Source: WTJX01 sp045106295 (GTDB lineage Bacteria; Bacteroidota; Bacteroidia; Cytophagales; JAAEPT01). Taken from it: a stretch of DNA of 24,566 bases. The position numbers and the translations under genes are program-made. The stretch's first letter is position 1. The number at the start of each line of letters is the position of its first letter. Under the pieces are notes generated by a model. It saw nothing but the letters and a program-made list of their open reading frames with translations, had not been told where the DNA came from and made no database searches. Location: contig JBGCEI010000084.1 of NCBI GenBank assembly GCA_045106295.1, positions 1 to 24,566 of the forward strand. The letters run 5' to 3'. This document shows positions 14,813 through 22,063 of the stretch, one piece after another.

Positions 14813-14839
14813 TACATGTTAGAAAAGAATTAATTCTAA

Positions 14840-17824
14840 TTACTTAATCTCTTGTTTCTTGGAAGCATCTAATACAACTGGTGTTGCAATAAAGATAGAA
14901 GAATACGTTCCTATTAGCACACCAATTAATAAAGCGTAAGAGAATCCTTTTAAGGCCTCTCCTCCAAAAATAAATAGAACTACTACTACTAGTAAAGTAG
15001 TTACTGAAGTCATTAATGTTCTACTCAATGTACTGTTCAATGAAGCATTCAATGTATCTGCCATTGATTGTTCTTTTTTCTCTGCTAAGACCTCCCTTAC
15101 CCTATCCATTACTACCACGGTATCATTAATAGAATAACCAACTACAGTCAATAATGCACCTATAAATACTTCGTCGATCTCGTACGCTATTCCTAACCAT
15201 CGTGTGATTGAGAAAACAGAGAAGACAACTAAGACATCATGTAGTAAAGCTGCAATTGCTCCTAAACCAAACTGCCATTTTCTAAATCTAAAGATGATGT
15301 ACAAGAAGATAGCTCCTAAGGCAAATAAGGTAGACTTAATAGACGTATTTTTAATATCATCAGCAATAGTAGAACTAACTACCACAGATTCTAATACGGT
15401 TGGGTTTAATGCTTGGTAAGAAGATAAACCTGACAACAAAGAAGACTTCACTTGAGAAGCAGCATCTTTATCATCTGAATCAACTAAATAACTTGTTGTG
15501 ATTTTTAATTTATTATCTCCGTCAAATGTTTTTACCTCCGTACTCGCATCCTTAAAAACTGATTTTAATGAGCTTTTCACATCAGATGCAGAAACAGCTT
15601 CATTGAACTCAACTACATACGAATAACCTCCTTTAAAGGCTACTCCAAGATTTAAACCTCCTTGAAGCACATAACTTGCTATTCCTATTGTAATTAATAC
15701 CGCAGAAAATAAGTAAGCTACTTTACGCTTAGCAATAAAGTTGTATGATTTACCTTGAAATAATTTCTTAGACAATCCAGTAGTGAAAGAAACATTAGCT
15801 CCTTTTTTACGAGTCATTAACTCTACAATTAATCGAGTAATGAATACTGCGGTAAAGAATGAACAAACAATACCGATGATTAACGTAATAGCAAACCCTT
15901 TTACTAAGGCTGAACCAAATACAAATAAGATTATACCTGTAATCAATGTTGTAGCATTGGAGTCAATAATGGTTGTAAATGCTTTTTGATAACCATTAGC
16001 AATAGCTACATTGATCGGTTTCCCTAAGGCTAATTCTTCTCTGATTCTTTCGAAGATCAATACGTTCGCATCAATTGACATACCAATTGTTAATACAATA
16101 CCTGCAATACCTGGTAGTGTTAACGCTGCTTCTATTGCTGGTGTACATAGAATACCGATAATGAAGAAAATATTGAATAATAAAGCTAGGTTAGCTACCA
16201 AACCACCTTTACTGTAGTACATCACCATAAAGATAATTACCAATACTAGTCCGCATGCTAAACTCAACAGTCCTCTTTGAATAGATTCCTGACCTAAACT
16301 TGGACCAACTGTTACCATTCTCTCAATTTCTGTAGGAGCTGGCAATTTACCTGCTTTTAAGATATTAGATAAATCCTGAGCTTCTTGTACATCAAAGTTT
16401 CCAGTAATTACAGAACTACCATTTGGAATAGGCTCGTTTACATTTGGAGCAGTATATACTACATCATCTAAAGAAACGGCAATACGTTGACCTACATTTT
16501 CTTTAGTTAATTGTTCCCATATTCTTGCTCCTTCAAAACTCATTGTCATAGAAACAGCTACTCTACCTTGCTGATCAAAGTCTTGTCTGGCATCAACTAC
16601 ATTATCACCTGTTAATGGTGCCTCATAGTTTTCTCCTCTTTTTACAAAGTAAACTGGCACTAAGCCTTCTTCATTTCCTTCTGTAGATTTATTTAATTCG
16701 GTATCCCATAAAACGTCTAAATCAGCAGGAAGTAAATTCTTAAATTCTTGCTCAGCAAATAACGACTTAATCTTATTATAGTTTCTCTTCTTAGCATAAA
16801 ACTGAATATCTCCATTCCCCATTTGTTGTAATTGGAAATAATCTGCAAAAGGAAAGTCTTCATTTGTTCCTGCTGTTAAAGTATCCTCTTTGGATGTATT
16901 TTCCTGTGGTTCAGAATCGGCAAACAATTCATCTATTGCTTCCTCCTCTTCTGTTTCAACAGCAGCAGCAACTGGTTCAGTACCTGCTATCTCTTTTTGA
17001 AGCTTATTTTTCTGAACAAGGTAATCGTTCATCACTTCTATATATGACTGAATCTCCGTTCCATGCCACACTTCTAAAAACTCTAGTTTCGCTACAGAGT
17101 TTAGTTGTGTTTTGATTCTGTCTTCATCATCAACACCTGGCATTTGAATTTCTATTCTACCAGAACTTTTGATTGTCTGAATGATCGGTTGGCTAGAACC
17201 ATATTTATTCAATCTATTTTCTAGTACAATTCTAGAACGATCTAACGCATCATCAACTTCTTTCTCTAATATTTTTAAGATATCGTTATCACTAGACTCT
17301 GGTTTAATATCGTACTGATTAGATTCAGTCATAAAGATATCTGCCAATCTCCCCTCTCCTTTTCTACTTTTAAATTCATTGTAAAAAAGACTAGTGAATT
17401 TATCTTGACTAGATTTCATTCCCGTTCTAGCTGCTGCTAATGATTGTATAAAGTCTTCATCAGGATTATTCCCTGAAAGAGATTTCAATAACTCATCTGG
17501 AGAAACAATTAGTGTAATTAGCATTCCTCCTTGAAGGTCCAACCCTAATTTCAACTTATTCTTATTTACTTCGGCATAAGTAAAGTCTTTAAAACCTAAG
17601 TCATATACTTTTCTATCTCTAATAGAATCTTTGTATGCTCTAGAAAATGACGCTACTGCTTGCTTCGCATCAGAGTCATTCATTGATTCACCTAATATGC
17701 TGTTTTGTGCTTCCTCAGCAACTTCTTTCTCAATAGATCTTGACTTTAAAGTAAATGACAATTGATACAAACTGATCAATGTAATGATTACCGTAAGGAA
17801 AATAATACCTTTTCTGTTTTTCAT
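14840..17824 (-). CDS. secDF: protein translocase subunit SecDF (fused SecD-SecF)
   Basis: A 994-residue fusion of SecD and SecF, the RND-like subunits that use the proton gradient to pull exported proteins through SecYEG. Transmembrane helix 1 is residues 6-24, followed by the SecD D1 motif LGLDLQGG (93-100) and the P1 periplasmic region. After residue about 505 come the SecD transmembrane block and the signature GMSIDANVLIFERIREE. The SecF half starts with a helix after LSKKLFQGKSYNFI, has LGVAFKGGYSYVVEF as its D1-like motif, and VVGYSINDTVVVMDRVRE as its transmembrane signature. A glutamate-rich low-complexity insertion (about 281-325) interrupts P1. The fusion is standard in Bacteroidota. 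Monocistronic, with a strong terminator, and divergent from the bamD operon across 271 nt. Confidence 0.95.
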   Translation of the reverse strand: MKNRKGIIFLTVIITLISLYQLSFTLKSRSIEKEVAEEAQNSILGESMNDSDAKQAVASFSRAYKDSIRDRKVYDLGFKDFTYAEVNKNKLKLGLDLQGGMLITLIVSPDELLKSLSGNNPDEDFIQSLAAARTGMKSSQDKFTSLFYNEFKSRKGEGRLADIFMTESNQYDIKPESSDNDILKILEKEVDDALDRSRIVLENRLNKYGSSQPIIQTIKSSGRIEIQMPGVDDEDRIKTQLNSVAKLEFLEVWHGTEIQSYIEVMNDYLVQKNKLQKEIAGTEPVAAAVETEEEEAIDELFADSEPQENTSKEDTLTAGTNEDFPFADYFQLQQMGNGDIQFYAKKRNYNKIKSLFAEQEFKNLLPADLDVLWDTELNKSTEGNEEGLVPVYFVKRGENYEAPLTGDNVVDARQDFDQQGRVAVSMTMSFEGARIWEQLTKENVGQRIAVSLDDVVYTAPNVNEPIPNGSSVITGNFDVQEAQDLSNILKAGKLPAPTEIERMVTVGPSLGQESIQRGLLSLACGLVLVIIFMVMYYSKGGLVANLALLFNIFFIIGILCTPAIEAALTLPGIAGIVLTIGMSIDANVLIFERIREELALGKPINVAIANGYQKAFTTIIDSNATTLITGIILFVFGSALVKGFAITLIIGIVCSFFTAVFITRLIVELMTRKKGANVSFTTGLSKKLFQGKSYNFIAKRKVAYLFSAVLITIGIASYVLQGGLNLGVAFKGGYSYVVEFNEAVSASDVKSSLKSVFKDASTEVKTFDGDNKLKITTSYLVDSDDKDAASQVKSSLLSGLSSYQALNPTVLESVVVSSTIADDIKNTSIKSTLFALGAIFLYIIFRFRKWQFGLGAIAALLHDVLVVFSVFSITRWLGIAYEIDEVFIGALLTVVGYSINDTVVVMDRVREVLAEKKEQSMADTLNASLNSTLSRTLMTSVTTLLVVVVLFIFGGEALKGFSYALLIGVLIGTYSSIFIATPVVLDASKKQEIK

Positions 17825-17986
17825 AATTTATGCTAAGATTCGTAAATCTTTGTTATCTGGAACTAATTCAGTCTGCAATATTAATGAATTCCATATAAAA
17901 TACACACCCTGAGTTTTTTTATTTCTTAGAATACAAAAGAATTATATTTGGGTAAACAAACAACCTCTGGCGACAATACAGGATCA

Positions 17987-18014
17987 TATCACTGTAAAAC
18001 AATGGTGATACAGT
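17987..18014. promoter_or_regulatory. overlapping inverted repeats in the secDF/bamD divergent spacer
   Basis: TATCAC (17987-17992) pairs with GTGATA (18005-18010), and ACTGTA (17991-17996) pairs with TACAGT (18009-18014). The two pairings share bases and exclude each other. It lies between divergently transcribed secDF and bamD and could be an operator, but the arms are short. The remainder of 17825-18095 shows nothing I can name. Confidence 0.2.
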
Positions 18015-18095
18015 CAAAAATATTATGCCCCATATACATTTTACAAACAAAAAACTCTCTTATGAGAAATTAAATTAGTATCTTCGTAGATTCAA

Positions 18096-18929
18096 ATGAC
18101 AAGAGGTTTTTACATATTCATTTTATCATTATTCATCCTAGCAGGATGTAGTGAATACAATCGTGTGCGCAAAAAAGGTACGTTTGAAGAAAAAATCAAG
18201 TTAGCTATTGAGTATTATGATTCGGAAGATTACTTTAAGTCAAGTACTTTATTAGAAGATTTGTTAGCTGAAACAAGAGGTAGAAAGGAAGCTATCAAAG
18301 TCAATTATTATTACGCTTTAACTCAGCATAGACAGAAACAGTATATTATAAGTGGACATCACTTTAAAAAAATATATGAGACTTACCCTCGTTCAGAATA
18401 CGCTGAAGAGTGTAAATACTTATTTGCTATGTCATTATATGAAATGACTCCAAATTTCAACTTAGACCAGAGTAATACAAACGATGCTATTTATGCCTTT
18501 CAGGATTACATCAATAAGTACCCTGAAACTAAGCGATTAACTGAGTGTAATACAAAGATTGATGAGTTAAGAGCTAAGTTAGAAAAGAAAGCCTTTCAAA
18601 ACGCTAAATATTTCTATCAAGTACATCGCTACAAAGCATCTGTTATTTCATTAGATAATTTCCTGAAAAGTTTCCCTGGATCGAGATATTCTGAAGAAGC
18701 GCTTTACAATAAAGTACTAGCACAATACCACTTAGCTACCAATAGTTTAACGGTAGTTGTAAAAGATGGAAAGGTTATTCAGTTAAAAAGAAACCGGCTA
18801 AGAGAGGTTACTTATTTCTACCTAGATTTTATTGATAAATACCCTGAAAGTCGTTTCGGGTATGATGCAGAGAAACTGTACAGCTCAACAAAAAACAAGC
18901 TTGACAACTTAAATAAAATTAACAATTAA
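18096..18929 (+). CDS. bamD: outer membrane protein assembly factor BamD
   Basis: A 277-residue lipoprotein. The signal peptide ends in the lipobox LAGC with lipidated C18, so it is anchored by lipid at the outer membrane. The remainder is helical with repeated TPR-like units: YDSEDYFKSSTLLEDLLAET (about 42-61), ISGHHFKKIYETYPRSEYAE (about 84-103), AIYAFQDYINKYPETKRL (about 128-145), SVISLDNFLKSFPGSRYSEE (about 175-195) and REVTYFYLDFIDKYPESRFG (about 233-252). The recurrent YPxS/T-E-x-Y turns are the BamD pattern. It supports BamA in inserting beta-barrel proteins. It is the first gene of the operon bamD-rpoZ-coaC-coaB-DUF4835, an order common in Bacteroidota, with an 11-nt gap to rpoZ. Confidence 0.92.
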   Translation: MTRGFYIFILSLFILAGCSEYNRVRKKGTFEEKIKLAIEYYDSEDYFKSSTLLEDLLAETRGRKEAIKVNYYYALTQHRQKQYIISGHHFKKIYETYPRSEYAEECKYLFAMSLYEMTPNFNLDQSNTNDAIYAFQDYINKYPETKRLTECNTKIDELRAKLEKKAFQNAKYFYQVHRYKASVISLDNFLKSFPGSRYSEEALYNKVLAQYHLATNSLTVVVKDGKVIQLKRNRLREVTYFYLDFIDKYPESRFGYDAEKLYSSTKNKLDNLNKINN

Positions 18930-18940
18930 TATTTATAATT

Positions 18941-19252
18941 ATGTCTCAACACAATCCTTCAATCATTACAAGAGATTTAAATGAATTAACTGAACCTACA
19001 GGTAATTTATATAAGTCTATTAGGATAATAGCTCAAAGAGCTAAACAACTATCTGTTACAGGTAAAGAAGAGCTAAATCAAAAATTAGCTGAATTTGCTT
19101 CTACTGTTGATAATTTAGAAGAAATATTTGAAAATAGAGAGCAAATAGAAATTTCTAGGTATTACGAAAGAATGCCAAAATCTACTGTGAATGCTATCCA
19201 TGAATTTTTGGATGATAAGCTATTCCACAGAAAAAGAGACGAAGAAAAATAA
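18941..19252 (+). CDS. rpoZ: RNA polymerase omega-like subunit (RpoZ/Rpb6 family)
   Basis: A 103-residue acidic/basic soluble protein. The segment GNLYKSIRIIAQRAKQLS (about 22-39) is the omega/Rpb6 core helix that clamps the beta' subunit, where bacterial omegas carry a similar IAxRAxQL pattern. The C-terminal half is charged (LEEIFENREQIEISRYYERM) and differs from proteobacterial omega, as is usual for Bacteroidota. The position between bamD and coaBC matches the conserved Bacteroidota cluster, which raises confidence above what the weak sequence match alone allows. The downstream coaC gene starts 12 nt after the stop, in the same frame. Confidence 0.85.
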   Translation: MSQHNPSIITRDLNELTEPTGNLYKSIRIIAQRAKQLSVTGKEELNQKLAEFASTVDNLEEIFENREQIEISRYYERMPKSTVNAIHEFLDDKLFHRKRDEEK

Positions 19253-19264
19253 ATCACGATCTCT

Positions 19265-19798
19265 TTGTTAGATAAGAAAAAAATAACGCTAGGTGTAACA
19301 GGAAGTATCGCTGCATACAAATCTGCTCACCTGGTTCGTTTATTAGTGAAAGAAGGTGCTGAAGTAACTGTTATTATGACAGAAGCAGCCACTTCATTTA
19401 TCACCCCACTCACCTTATCTACCCTTTCTAAAAAACCTGTTTTAATAAAATGGGAGAACAATAATACATGGAATAACCATGTAGATATTGGGGTGAATTC
19501 AGATCTCCTAGTTATTGTTCCAGCCACCGCTAATACAATTGGTAAAATGGCTAATGGGTTATGTGATAACTTATTATTAGCCGTTTATCTATCTGCACGT
19601 TGTAAAACATTAGTTTGTCCAGCAATGGACGAAGATATGTACCAGCATCCCAGTACTCAACATAATCTTTCTACATTAAAAAATTACGGAAACCTGCTTA
19701 TGGATGTTGGCTCTGGAGAGTTAGCTAGTGGACTAGTTGGACCTGGTAGGTTAGCTGAACCGGAAGAGGTTGTAGAAAAGATCAAAACTTGTCTATGA
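19265..19798 (+). CDS. coaC: phosphopantothenoylcysteine decarboxylase (CoaC half of a split CoaBC)
   Basis: A 177-residue HFCD-family flavoprotein that decarboxylates phosphopantothenoylcysteine to phosphopantetheine. Visible motifs: flavin-binding VTGSIAAYKS (11-20), active-site H72 (NNHVDIG), PATANTIGKMANGL (86-99), PAMDEDM (119-125) and GSGELASGLVGPGRL (149-163). The position equivalent to E. coli Dfp Asn125 is D122 and that of Cys158 is S155; I recall the same replacements in other Bacteroidota. The start is a TTG at 19265 that begins right before the conserved strand; no ATG is available because the frame is closed by the rpoZ stop. The chain stops at 177, where CoaBC proteins normally continue into CoaB, and the stop overlaps the coaB ATG (ATGA, 19795-19798). 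Confidence 0.9.
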   Translation: MLDKKKITLGVTGSIAAYKSAHLVRLLVKEGAEVTVIMTEAATSFITPLTLSTLSKKPVLIKWENNNTWNNHVDIGVNSDLLVIVPATANTIGKMANGLCDNLLLAVYLSARCKTLVCPAMDEDMYQHPSTQHNLSTLKNYGNLLMDVGSGELASGLVGPGRLAEPEEVVEKIKTCL

Positions 19799-20460
19799 AA
19801 GGAGTAGTTACAAATTCCCCTTTGGCAGGTAAAAGAATATTAATAACGGCAGGACCTACTCACGAACCAATAGACCCTGTTCGTTTCATAGGTAATCATT
19901 CGTCTGGTAAAATGGGCTATGCCTTATCAGAAGAATTAACAAAAAAAGGAGCTGAAGTTCACTTAGTTTCAGGGCCTAGCTATTTGAAACAACCTGACAA
20001 CGTCCATTTCACTAAAGTACAAACTGCTCAACAAATGTTTGAAGCATGCGAGCCTATTTTTGATGAATCAGACATCACAATCCTCTCTGCAGCAGTAGCA
20101 GATTACACCCCACTGGTAGTCGCCGACAAAAAAATCAAAAAGGAAGGTAATTCATTGACTATAGAGTTTACTAAAACAATAGACATTGCGTCTACGTTAG
20201 GAAAAAGAAAAAAAGGTAATCAACTATTGATCGGTTTTGCATTAGAAACGGATAATGAACTACAAAATGCACAAAATAAATTGATAAGAAAGAACTTAGA
20301 TTTTATTATATTGAATTCATTAAAAGATGAAGGTGCTTGCTTTGGGTCCGACAATAATAAGATAACTATCTTGTCAGAAAAAGATCAGCTACCGTTTCCA
20401 CTTAAATCAAAACAAGAAGTTGCAAAAGATATTATCGCACATATTGAACGTTATTTTTAG
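19795..20460 (+). CDS. coaB: phosphopantothenate-cysteine ligase (CoaB half of a split CoaBC)
   Basis: A 221-residue ligase that joins phosphopantothenate and cysteine using a nucleotide triphosphate. It starts with ILITAGPTHEPIDPVRFIG (15-33), then N34 and SSGKMG (36-41), SAAVADYTP (98-106), the lysine region KKIKKE (112-117), and the NSLKDEG...FGSDNN segment (174-188) typical of CoaB. I chose the ATG at 19795, which overlaps the coaC stop; a TTG six bases upstream gives MSMKG. CoaC plus CoaB lengths (398 residues) equal a normal fused CoaBC, so nothing is missing at the junction. Translational coupling through the ATGA overlap should keep both products in step. Its 3' end overlaps the next gene by up to 41 nt. 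Confidence 0.9.
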   Translation: MKGVVTNSPLAGKRILITAGPTHEPIDPVRFIGNHSSGKMGYALSEELTKKGAEVHLVSGPSYLKQPDNVHFTKVQTAQQMFEACEPIFDESDITILSAAVADYTPLVVADKKIKKEGNSLTIEFTKTIDIASTLGKRKKGNQLLIGFALETDNELQNAQNKLIRKNLDFIILNSLKDEGACFGSDNNKITILSEKDQLPFPLKSKQEVAKDIIAHIERYF

Positions 20461-21346
20461 CCTATTTTTTCTTTCTTTCAGTTGTAGCTTGATAAGCCAA
20501 GAGCTAAACTGTAACGTAATTATCAATGCTGAACGAGTACAAACCCAAGAGCGACAAATTTTCGAGAATCTTAAGCGAGATATTTATGACTTTATGAATA
20601 ATAGAGTCTGGACAGAAGATGAATTCAGATCTGAAGAAAAAATAGACTGCAACTTATTAATTAATGTAACGAGCCTCAGTAACCTAAGAGACTTTTCTGC
20701 TAATGCTCAAATACAAGTCTCTAGACCTATCTACGGTACTGATTACGAATCGCCAGTCCTTAGCGTGATAGATAATAATTTTAATTTCACGTATACTACT
20801 GGACAACAGATCATATTTAATGAAAATGCTTTCTCAAGTAACCTTACTTCATTGCTAGCCTTGTATGCCTATGCAATTTTAGCAATAGATTACGATACTT
20901 TTTCTGAAAAGGGAGGAGATATTTATATTGATAAGGCGCTAAACATTGTAAATACAGCCCAAGGGTCAGGTGGTAAAGGGTGGCAATCACATGACGGTCC
21001 TAACACCCGTTTTTCCTTAATAGACCAATTAAACAACCCTCAGTTTATTCCTTTTAGAAAAGGACTCTATACCTACCATAGATTAGCTATGGATGCCTTT
21101 GCTACTGACCCTGCTGAAGCCAGAAAAAAAATAAAAGCATTATTTACTGATATATTAAAAATAAGAAGGTTACAACCTATCAGCTTTTTATTAGAATCTT
21201 TCTTCCTTGCTAAAAGCAATGAAATTGTAGATATATTTTCCGTAGGAAGCAGGGAAGAAAAAAGAAGTCTGTATGAGCTATTACGTAGAATAGACCCTAC
21301 AAATGCACAAAAATACGAACAAATAATTATTGTATCGGACGACTAG
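20420..21346 (+). CDS. DUF4835 family protein (PorD-like, type IX secretion associated)
   Basis: A 308-residue exported protein. The first about 27 residues (charged MQK, then a hydrophobic run ending SLISQ) form a signal peptide. The mature start ELNCNVIINAERVQ and the block GPNTRFSLIDQLNNPQFIPF (about 195-214) are the DUF4835 signatures; this family is also labelled PorD in type IX secretion annotation, a link I hold as moderate. It sits at the end of the bamD-rpoZ-coaBC cluster, its usual place in Bacteroidota, where recN often follows; here a convergent Nudix gene follows instead. The start is uncertain: TTG at 20420 gives a lysine-containing signal peptide and a 41-nt overlap with coaB, while TTG at 20444 gives an n-region without positive charge. 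I prefer the former. Confidence 0.82.
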   Translation: MQKILSHILNVIFSLFFLSFSCSLISQELNCNVIINAERVQTQERQIFENLKRDIYDFMNNRVWTEDEFRSEEKIDCNLLINVTSLSNLRDFSANAQIQVSRPIYGTDYESPVLSVIDNNFNFTYTTGQQIIFNENAFSSNLTSLLALYAYAILAIDYDTFSEKGGDIYIDKALNIVNTAQGSGGKGWQSHDGPNTRFSLIDQLNNPQFIPFRKGLYTYHRLAMDAFATDPAEARKKIKALFTDILKIRRLQPISFLLESFFLAKSNEIVDIFSVGSREEKRSLYELLRRIDPTNAQKYEQIIIVSDD

Positions 21347-21352
21347 TTACGT

Positions 21353-22057
21353 TTACTTAATAGAGAAATGAAGTCCTTCTTCTAGTAGTCTATTATATTT
21401 TTGTTCATCAAACTGATAATAAAAAGCACCTTTTTTCGATGTATTTCTTTCTTTTTCATCCAATTTCTTAAGGATTCCCATAGACAATACTCTTCTACTA
21501 AAGTTTCTTTTATCTAAGTCAACACCTAGAATAACGTCGTATAAAGATTTAAGCTGAGGGATAGTGAATTTATCAGGTAACAATTTAAAACCTATTGGTT
21601 TGGTGGTTGCTCTCAACCTCAATTTCCTTATTGCCTTTTTCACCATTTCATTATGATCAAAAACTAAATCAGGGAACTCATCTACAGCAAACCATTTTGC
21701 TCCAAAATCCTGAGTTAACTCCTGATCATATTCATGTATGTTGATTAAAGCAAAATATGTAATGGACACTACTCGTTCTGGATCTTCATCCCTCCCTACA
21801 TTACCAAAGGCGTGTAACTGTTCTAAATAAATATCTGATAGCCCTGTCAGTGTTTGTAACACCCTTTCAGCAGCGGCATCTACATTTTCATTTTCTCGCA
21901 CAAAACCGCCCATCAAAGCCCATTTTCCTTTGTATGGTTCTACATCTCTGTTAACAAGTAATATTTTCAGTTTTCGGTCTTGATCGAACCCAAAAATAAT
22001 ACAGTCTGTTGCTAACAATAGTTTGTATCCATGAGAATAATTGGTAGTGAGAGCCAT
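21353..22057 (-). CDS. Nudix-domain transcriptional regulator (NrtR-like) with a dead Nudix box
   Basis: A 234-residue protein. Residues 10-140 form a Nudix fold (DCIIFGFDQDRKLKILLVNR, then KGKWALMGGFV). The Nudix box should read G-x5-E-x7-R-E-U-x-E-E-x-G-U; here G51, E57, R65, G72 and L73 are kept but the three catalytic glutamates are V66, T69 and L70, so hydrolysis is not expected. Residues about 150-234 match the winged helix-turn-helix that follows in NrtR-type regulators (FTIPQLKSLYDVIL, then NFSRRVLSMGILKKL). Such factors sense a nucleotide-sugar, NAD-related or sugar effector. It starts 6 nt after the PorP/SprF-family gene stop, so the two are probably co-transcribed. The effector is unknown. 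Confidence 0.88.
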   Translation of the reverse strand: MALTTNYSHGYKLLLATDCIIFGFDQDRKLKILLVNRDVEPYKGKWALMGGFVRENENVDAAAERVLQTLTGLSDIYLEQLHAFGNVGRDEDPERVVSITYFALINIHEYDQELTQDFGAKWFAVDEFPDLVFDHNEMVKKAIRKLRLRATTKPIGFKLLPDKFTIPQLKSLYDVILGVDLDKRNFSRRVLSMGILKKLDEKERNTSKKGAFYYQFDEQKYNRLLEEGLHFSIK

Positions 22058-22063
22058 AAATAA

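Larger units (their letters stand above)
14208..14839. other. 632-nt gene-poor stretch between tRNA-Lys and secDF
   Basis: Apart from the 24-nt repeats, the transposase remnant and the secDF terminator described separately, I see no coding or RNA gene here. Composition is AT-rich, with numerous short frames on both strands. It looks like the decayed remains of one or more insertions next to a tRNA gene. Confidence 0.7.

Noticed and set aside
16864..17115. Plus-strand frame rich in Q and L opposite secDF
   Set aside because: It is the antisense of the acidic low-complexity insert in SecDF, which explains the glutamine/leucine bias.
19770..19800. Programmed -1 frameshift joining coaC and coaB
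   Set aside because: No X-XXY-YYZ heptamer lies in the correct frame and no downstream structure was evident; the ATGA overlap explains expression more simply.
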